Shown: positions 56,001 to 64,000 of the stretch, in pieces
Layout: each line of letters opens with the position of its first letter
How positions within the stretch are numbered: the first letter of the stretch is position 1
Assembly (NCBI GenBank): GCA_036435485.1
Contig: CM071596.1
Span: 139,649,001-139,713,000 of the forward strand
Source of the DNA: Saposhnikovia divaricata
Taxonomy: Eukaryota; Streptophyta; Magnoliopsida; Apiales; Apiaceae
Direction of reading: 5' to 3'
DNA: 64,000 nt
The notes under the pieces: generated by a model
What the model saw: the letters and a program-made list of their open reading frames with translations, nothing else
The model's database searches: none
What the model was told of the DNA's origin: nothing
Position numbers and translations under genes: made by a program

Positions 56001-56387
56001 TTACTTAATTTCCTCAACATCAGGTGTTGATCTGAGATAGTCTATAAGCAATCTTCTTTTTGAATTCTCGAGTTCTATCTGCATGATCTTCTTAATCTCT
56101 TTAAGTTCAGGATCATCTTCACCAGTCTGATAGATTGCAGATCTCAGAGAATATATTTTGTTCTTCCTCATATCATTACGTAGTCTGATAAAATGTGCTT
56201 TCTCTGACTCCGGATTAAAATCTAAAACAGTTATACCCAGACTTCAGTCGAGCACTATTTTTCTTCATCTCAACGATCTTCCCATGATAATCTCTGTATT
56301 TTGGAACATACTCACTTGTGTATCTTGTACCACTAATTGACTTAGCTTTTAACATCTTATTCCTTAGCACATTAGCAGCTTGCTGAG
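56001..56387 (-). pseudogene. Copia F extra 3' ORF, C-terminal part
   Basis: The minus frame ends in DVEEIK and TAA at 56001-56003. Landmarks shared with the copia E ORF are GTRYTSEY (versus GTRYNGNY), a VEM segment and the SAIYQTGEDDPELKEIK helix (versus AAIYQINKEDEELKNLK). It has a frame change near 56240 and is cut at 56387 by element G. It shows that this ORF belongs to two separate copia families. Confidence 0.7.
56383..56387. repeat. Probable target site duplication of element G (CTGAG)
   Basis: The five bases before TGTAACGCCC. The partner would lie beyond the window. Confidence 0.5.
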
Positions 56388-59300
56388 TGTAACGCCCCCA
56401 AATCCGGGGTCAGTAGATTTGGGCGTCACGCTAACAAACTCAAAAGTTCTAACAAAAATCGGCCATGATGTATTCGTAAATACAACATAAACCTGCTGAA
56501 TACTAAACTAAAAATCTGAAATTAAAATAAACTGAACTAAAAATAAAACTCAATCAAAAGCTCTTTGACCCCAACTCCCAACTCAGGATCTTAGGTTACA
56601 GTTCTAGAAACATGAAAACCCAAAACCAACTTAAATACAACTCTATTTACAAAACTTATACAAACTTAAATCACTGTTATAACTTCGAATAGAAGTATAC
56701 CAGGCCAACTAATCACATACATACTATAACTACTAAAACTATAATTACATACAACAATTCAAACTGTACATCTAATTACCCTGATCCACGTTAGCTTCAT
56801 AACAACATCCTGCTTCTTCTTTCCACTTTCTGAACTACGCATGCTAAGCCTCGCCAACTAGTTTACTGAAAAGATTAGATTTAAAAAAAAAAACAACAAG
56901 TGTGAGCCAAAGAATGCTCAGCAAGTTAATAATATAGCGAAACGATAATATCTCAATAATTCATTGATGAACAATATCGATGAATACTTTATCTCAAAAG
57001 ATCAATCAGTTTCAATCATAGAGTAAAACTTTTCCATTTTCTTCTACTATACTGCCTCAGATAAAACTTTGAGAAAAAGAATATCAAGAAATTCCCCAAT
57101 CATTCTTACTCCAGTTTCACGTACAATGTTACTCGCGAAGAGAATAACTAGGAAATCTCTATCCATCCTTAATCCCAATATTTTACTGAGTTCCAAATTT
57201 TATCAAGTAGAAAACAACTAACTCTGATATCCACAATTTCGAAACTAGAAACCATTTACCTTGAAACATATATATCTGGGAAGGTTTGTAATACTAGATT
57301 CAATACTTTTAATACTTGCAAAATACTTTAACAAAATCTCCAAGAAATTCTCAATTACTCAAATTTCATTCATGTCGCTAAGCATTTGCATACCTAGCTG
57401 CCTAACCGGCCTGACAATCATGAGTTTGAATAAATGAGAAGATCTCAAATCATTCTCGGTTCTCACTATCACTGCGCAACACATGCCACAGTGACCGTAA
57501 TAACCGTGAATTAGTTTTCACCGTTCAAAACACTAACATAAATAACTTTCCATTTTTATACTAAAAGTACTTATTAACTCAAATCATACTTGATATCCAA
57601 CATACTTTAAACTTAAACAGTTCTATACTCAGAATATATTTACATAAAAACATTTAATAGAATTGGAGTTTTAATCATACTCTAGACATTACGGGTGATC
57701 AGCCACGTAAAGTCCAGCTGAAAACAATACTCTGGGATCCCCTCACTAGGCACTTATTGACATTGGCCTTTAATGATGGACTAGGACCACCCTAGCCTCT
57801 TACGCTAAATAAAAGTGCTGGACTAGGACCACCCTAGCCTCTTACGCTTTTCCAATTTATAAACAAGTTTATAAATAATTTAAAACATTTCACTTTTCAG
57901 TCCTTAAACTCACTGATAACAGATTATCCCAGCTTAAGGAATCTTAAAACATTTTAAATAAAAAAACCATTTTAATTTACATTTATAAAAGATTAAGAGT
58001 TAGGGAAACCAATGATATAAGTAATCATAAACAGTAAAGCAACAAGATTAAACTAAACATGGTATGCTTCAACAGAACAGAATCATATATCAACAAGGAA
58101 GCATAAATCAATTAAGGGACGAAACAATTATTAAAATTCTAGAAATTGAACGGCAATTTATAAGAAAATTCATGGAATAAAGGAATCTGGAGTTAAATTG
58201 AGAGACTGGGATTACTGCATTGATCATAAACTAATGAAGAGTCATTAGTTAATAGAGAACAAAACAAGGGTTAGGGTTCTAGAATTTAATTCAAGGGTTA
58301 TGAAATTTGGTTTCACTGGTAGGGTCTAAAAGAATAAGCATAAGAAAAACACTAAGATAAAGCAAGGCATCAATTATAAGTCAAAGATTCTGGTTCAACA
58401 GGAAACGGGGTAATTAATAGGGTACATAAGTTTAAATAATGATTCATAGGGATAAACAAGGTTTAGGTGTTTCAACAATAATTGATAAGAAATAAACAAT
58501 GTGGTATGATGGGTTCAACAATAATTAAAAAGAAATGATAGTAAGATATAAGAATTTAAACAACAGTTCATAAGCAGTTCAGGAATCTGGACTTCAATAC
58601 AAGGTTCGAGTCAATAGAAACAATGAAAGAGGTGTAGGCCTTAGCCATATAAATTTGAAGAAAACCTTACAATTAGTAGATCATGTTCACATCATTCAAA
58701 CCGAAAATGAAGGGTACAGATACTTGCAAGAAGGAATCTGAAAGAACATATGAACAATACAGGATATTTCACATCACTTGAACGATAAGTGAGGGGTAGT
58801 ATACTTGCCTCGATTCCAATGCGTCGATTCGCTACTTACTTAACCTCGGCCCTTATTTGATCACGCATACATCTTCTTCAATAATCCGTCAACATGTACA
58901 TTGGCTCTATATCGAATCCCTAATCATACTTGAAATAATAATAAAGTACTATTTAGTACATAAACACCCAATTGATAACTAATTACTTATAACTCACACA
59001 GCAATACATACATAGATATATATATCCACCCTCATTAATCATCACATATGTACTTAAACACTCATACACATACATGCCTTTAAATCAAATAATCAAATAA
59101 TTTAAATAACTTAAAAAGCAGGGGATTTTTAGAAAATTTCGGCATGACCTATTCGTTTATCGGACTATGGGCACAGCCCCTCAAATACAATTCAAACCCT
59201 GTTTTACAAAAATAAAATAAAATAAAGCTGCCTCAACTTGCAGCAACAAAAAGTAAACAAATAAAACCCGCCCAGACATGCGGCACCTAGCACATAATGA

Positions 59301-61399
59301 TTTACACTACTACTTACGCTACACCAATGATCGTATTTCTCACGCATTTTAATGATACACGTGACAACCAATCATTGATGTTCGTAAGCCCTAGGGAACA
59401 ACCCCTAGCACTAACTATTACTTACGCTATATCGATGATCACATCACTCAAGTATATTAATTATACTCGTGATAGCTAATCATGGATATTCGTAAGCCCT
59501 AGGGATTAGTCGAAAAGAATTACACAAGTCCTTTAAATATTGACATTTAAAAACTTGTGATCTTCTCATAACCCCTAGCACAATTCTAATTATTATAAGA
59601 TTCTGACATTTAACATGTACCATTCATAATTAGTAAAGCCATTAAATACTACGACTCGCTTAATACCATTTCGCATATAAGCATTTACCGACTAGTACAT
59701 CCATATAATTTCTTAATCAAAATTACTCGACCACGTATAATTTACCACCAAGAATTTAACAGGTAAGCACTTAGCAAATACGATTTTTCGACCTATAACA
59801 CTTAACACATAGCATTTATAACTTAATAAAACCATATAACTCCCGACATCCATCAAAATCTCCCAAGTTCAACTTTCGAAATTATAACTTCACTTACTAC
59901 GTAATAACGATTAACAACTAACATTCATCACAATTATACTTTACGATATGCTTTCCGAACTAAATACGAAAATTAAAACGATAATCTCACAATCTAAAAC
60001 TAATTAAATAACAATTATAAACCCGAACATTTAATCGGACTCATAATTAAACTCAACAATTATACTTTAACAATTAACACATAAACTCGCAATTAATACC
60101 ACTAATTGCAATTAACAAACATATACTCTCGGAATTTAATCTAACTACTAAAATTTACACATTAACTCACAAATTAAATTTAATAATTAAACTACTACAA
60201 TTAAGCTATATACTCACAATTTAACTAATTAAATCACAACCATATTCTCCAAATTCAATATACACTAATTATCAAAATTAACACATACATCTCATAATTT
60301 ACAACTAACTAAATTAAAACAATTAAATAATTTAAAATACGGAAATTAAATAGGTAGACACGAAATTATACCATTTCGGTTTGCTCCGTCTCGCCGGAAA
60401 AGTCAACTCACCGGAGAACTACCCCCGAAAATCTCTTTCCAGCTCCTCTTTCATCTCCCCCCTGCCATCTCTCTCCTCTCTCTCTTTCGACCTGCAACTC
60501 CAACGTCTTCACCTTCCTCTTTCCGCTGCAGCTGTGCGCCACCGCGCCACCCCACCACGGCGGCGACACCGCCCGACCTGTCCTCCTTCTCCCTTTCTTC
60601 CCCGACGTGCGTTCTTCCAGCACCCAGCACCTGCCACGAATTCTTGCATATATACACACATATATGTATCTATATATGTATTTAATACTCATCCCCCATC
60701 TCTTCTCTTCCCCAATTCTTTCCCTTCTCTTTTTTTTTCTTCTCCTGTATTCTCTCGAACCTTCTGACTGCTGCTCTTGTTTTCAACTAATGGGCTTGGC
60801 CCAATTACCAATTATAACTACTAACATTACTCTTCGGCCCAGTTAAAACACTACTAAACGACGCTTACAATTCGAAATCAAATATAATATTCGAAAAATT
60901 AAACTTTTCATTTTCTAAAATAAAGAAAATAAAATTACGAACACCCACATATTTTCGAAATATTTTTCGGATCAAAAATGAAATAAATACGAATTTTCAA
61001 AGTTTTGATCCTTTAAAAACTATAAAACTCTTAAAATCATTTTAAAATACTAAAACACCCAAATTAATCCACCCAACACTTTTAAAAACTCAATAAATAT
61101 ATAAAGATAATTTCATAAAAGATTTCATGATTTTATCCATCTCCGATAAATAAATAAAGATTTTCGAAGATCAATAATACTTGATTTAAATACTTTTAAA
61201 TCACTAAAATACAATAAAAATATTGGGGCACACATTGGCACACATAAATCCATATATACTCATATAAACTCGATACTAAATATCGTTGAATTCCACAACG
61301 ATATTCTCAAATCCAATTCCATACTTTAAATACTAATTAACATAATTAAAATAATAAAAAATAATAATAATAAATCCTAAAATAATCCGGGATCTTACA
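56388..61399 (-). repeat. 3' LTR of element G (5012 bp)
   Basis: On the minus strand it starts TGTAAGATCCCGG after a purine-rich tract and ends GGGGGCGTTACA. Its last 1.39 kb matches LTR 62606-64000 with about 15 differences by eye. Contents: conserved box (GCTCAGCAAG, 56916-56925), a 27-codon ORF (56759-56842, MRSSESGKKKQ), a GGGTGATCAGCC block near 57690, a doubled block GACTAGGACCACCCTAGC at 57778 and 57820, and a pyrimidine-rich/GC-rich leader at 60380-60740. ORFs at 60381-60846 lie in this leader and are not credible genes. The rest, some 2.5 kb, is AT-rich without features. Confidence 0.93.
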
Positions 61400-61420
61400 T
61401 TCTACCCACCTTAAAAGGAT
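61400..61420 (-). other. Polypurine tract of element G
   Basis: Minus strand ATCCTTTTAAGGTGGGTAGA before the LTR start; it resembles the TTTTAAGGGGGGAAGG of elements A and B. Confidence 0.75.
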
Positions 61421-62590
61421 TCCTACCTCGGAATCAGGTAAAGAAGGGTTACTGGGGTTTACTCTACCAACCCGGGTTACATCCGCAACTCTACTAATCT
61501 GTACTCTGGATACTTATTTACTATACTGGGATCTCTACTGATCTGTCTATATAGAGCAACTCTAATCGTAGTACTATACATCACGCGCTACTGGCATTCT
61601 AAACTCCATTGGCGTACATCGAAGACTAGTCGAGGCATTATGATTCATGATATTTGAAGAGAACGATTTCACATCGTAGCAAAGGTTTCTACAATTGTGG
61701 ATTCAATGAGTTTTCAAACAAATATTCTTTGAAATGAGAGATTACTGAGTGATCAACATGATCAAATGAACCTTGTTGCGTGCCTTATTCAAGACATGAC
61801 TAAAGGTAATTAACCTTCTTGTACTTCACAACACACAAGTGATGGCGTCCCATCAGACTGCTATCACACAGACAAACAGTCCTTGTGTCCCCTATAAATA
61901 GGGTTGTTCACCTCAGTTGGAGTAAAGAAACATAAAAAGATTCGAACATCGAATTAACAATCAATTGATGAGAAATTCTCAGACATACCCCTGGATTACA
62001 ACTAAACGGATTCCATGGGTACTATTTCAGAAGAAAAGGATAATCAGGAAAGAAATGACTGTCACAATACTAAGAAATGATGATCTATCAACAATAGAAT
62101 TATTCACTAATGAAGAAATTTCGAAACTCATAATCAAACTTGACAGGGTTTAGAAATAAAAGAAATAGGCATTACAGCCTCTATCATAACTGGAAATCCA
62201 ACTCCAGGGAAGGACAATTGGCAAAATAAACTCATCAAAGGAATATTGATTAAAAGAAAAGGAAGGTATTGCCAGGGTCTCCACGTACATCTTCTTTGTC
62301 GACTCCTTCGCTGACTCGTCATTCGATCTAAACTCTTCTGCTACACGTCCTAAAGTTATCTATTCTATACGTCGTTGTCACTCGCACTAGACTCTGAAGG
62401 TTCCACTACCTACATCTACAGTCACAAGGGTTCCTACCCAACTCAGCTCACTGTCTGCCACCACTCACATCTTAACACACTAACTGGTACTATATCCAAT
62501 AGTCCAACACGAGTCCTATATGAACTCTGACGTTCCTTACTTAACTATACACACTCTTGCACACTCTCGTTTCTAGTTTACTATAACCTC

Positions 62591-62602
62591 GCTCTGATAC
62601 CA
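62591..62602 (-). other. Primer binding site of element G
   Basis: GCTCTGATACCA, complement TGGTATCAGAGC, four bases from the LTR end, exactly as in element A. Confidence 0.95.
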
Positions 62603-62605
62603 ACC

Positions 62606-64000
62606 TGTAACGCCCCCAAATTCGGGGTCAGTAGATTTGGGCGTCACGCTAACAAACTCAAAAGTTCTAACAAAAATCGGCCATGATGTATTCGTAAATA
62701 CAACATAAACCTGCTGAATACTAAACTAAAAATCTGAAATTAAAATAAAACTGAACTAAAAATAAAACTCAATCAAAAGCTCTTTGACCCCAACTCCCAA
62801 CTCAGGATCTTAGGTTACAGTTCTAGAAACATGAAAACCCAAAACCAACTTAAATACAACTCTATTTACAAAACTTATACAAACTTAAATCACTGGTATA
62901 ACTTCGAATAGAAGTATACCAGGCCAACTAATCAAATACATACTATAACTACTAAAGCTATAATTACATACAACAATTCAAACTGTACATCTAATTACCC
63001 TGATCCACGTTAGCTTCATAACAACATCCTCCTTCTTTTTCCACTTTCTGAACTGCACATGCTAAGCCTCGCCAACTAGTTTACTGAAAAGATTAGATTT
63101 AAAAAAAAAACAACAAGTGTGAGCCAAAGAATGCTCAGCAAGTTAATAATATAGCGAAACGATAATATCTCAATAATTCATTGATGAACAATATCGATGA
63201 ATACTTTATCTCAAAAGATCAATCAGTTTCAATCATAGAGTAAAACTTTTCCATTTTCTTCTACTATACTGCCTAAGATAAAACTTTGAGAAAAAGAATA
63301 TCAAGAAATTCCCCAATCATTCTTACTCCACTTTCACGTACAATGTTACTCGCGAAGAGAATAACTAGGAAATCTCTATCCATCCTTAATCCCAATATTT
63401 TACTGAGTTCCAAATTTTATCAAGTAGAAAACAACTAACTCTGATATCCACAATTTCGAAACTAGAAACCATTTACCTTGAAACATATATATCTGGGAAG
63501 GTTTGTAATACTAGATTCAATACTTTTAATACTTGCAAAATACTTTAACAAAATCTCCAAGAAATTCTCAATTACTCAAATTTCATTCATGTCGCTAAGC
63601 ATTTGCATACCTAGCTGCCTAACCGGCCTGACAATCATGAGTTTGAATAAATGAGAAGATCTCAAATCATTCTCGGTTCTCACTATCACTGCGCAACACA
63701 TGCCACAGTGACCGTAATAACCGTGAATTAGTTTTCACCGTTCAAAATACTAACATAAATAACTTTCCATTTTTATACTAAAAGTACTTATTAACTCAAA
63801 TCATACTTGATATCCAACATACTTTAAACTTAAACAGTTCTATACTCAGAATATACTTATATAAAAACATTTAATAGAATTGGAGTTTTAATCATACTCT
63901 AGACATTACGGGTGATCAGCCACGTAAAGTCCAGCTGAAAACAATACTCTGGGATCCCCTCACTAGGCACTTATTGACATTGGCCTTTAATGCTGGACTA
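62606..64000 (-). repeat. 5' LTR of element G (3' part; runs out of the window)
   Basis: It begins TGTAACGCCC at 62606 and follows the other LTR of G base for base apart from about 15 differences. The conserved box is at 63133-63142. The window ends about 1.4 kb into an expected 5 kb LTR. Confidence 0.93.

Larger units (their letters stand above)
61400..62605 (-). mobile_element. Internal region of element G, 1.2 kb, no retrotransposon genes
   Basis: It lies between two LTRs in the same orientation, with a polypurine tract at one end and a tRNA-Met PBS at the other. Only short ORFs occur (62 aa at 61965-62153 plus and at 62134-62322 minus), with no resemblance to gag or pol. The element thus looks like a LARD-type non-autonomous retrotransposon. 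Confidence 0.88.

Noticed and set aside
60381..60846. ORFs of 128, 94 and 79 aa in LTR G
   Set aside because: They lie in the pyrimidine-rich leader, overlap on both strands, and have low-complexity Ser/Pro/Arg content.
1..64000. Host protein-coding genes, rRNA, CRISPR arrays or bacterial operons
   Set aside because: None found; every coding signal belongs to a transposable element and spliced structures fit a plant nucleus.

Overview
The window looks like nuclear DNA of a higher plant, probably a eudicot. It is AT-rich, and everything I can identify is plant transposon or repeat. I see no host gene, rRNA, tRNA or CRISPR array. The families are Ty3/gypsy chromoviruses of the Tekay/Del type with very long LTRs, Ty1/copia elements with an extra 3' ORF, and CACTA (En/Spm) DNA transposons. 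The species cannot be fixed from the sequence; an asterid, perhaps Apiaceae, is only an impression.

Layout. (1) 1-28743 is one Tekay-like element, 'A': 5' LTR end, PBS, a tandemly duplicated acidic ORF, gag, protease, RT/RNase H, integrase with chromodomain, PPT and a full 3' LTR. Its gag region has been hit three times: by LTR 'C' (3557-7041), by a nearly complete CACTA element 'CACTA-1' (7194-16257) that splits a gag zinc knuckle, and by LTR 'D' (16395-21539). (2) 28744-30057 is a copia-type LTR remnant. (3) 30058-43187 is a second Tekay-like element, 'B', lacking its 5' end. Its 3' LTR is interrupted by CACTA-2 (36443-42746) and then by copia 'E' at 43188. (4) Copia E is cut at 44899 by CACTA-3 (44900 to about 54033 or beyond). 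(5) 54034-55307 is a tandem array of about 175 bp units, cut by copia 'F' (55308-56387). F is cut in turn by 'G' (56388 to past the window end), a young element with 5 kb LTRs around only 1.2 kb of internal DNA.

How the parts work. The gypsy elements carry the usual machinery: capsid/nucleocapsid, protease, reverse transcriptase, RNase H, and an integrase ending in a chromodomain. Both pol regions are dead from many stops and active-site changes. CACTA elements normally encode a TNPD-type transposase and a second protein that binds subterminal repeats. CACTA-1 keeps both genes with only a few lesions, CACTA-3 keeps both in worse shape, and CACTA-2 keeps only the transposase N-terminus plus a second gene ending in a Ulp1-like cysteine protease domain. 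Element G has no coding capacity that I can see and would need enzymes from elsewhere.

Most interesting: a short ORF in LTR C whose first residues nearly copy the histone H3 tail, with a related ORF at the same place in the LTRs of A; short motifs and hairpins kept across otherwise diverged LTRs; a G-box-rich repeat inside CACTA-3; the non-autonomous element G; the about 175 bp array; and a possible mitochondrial insert within LTR D.
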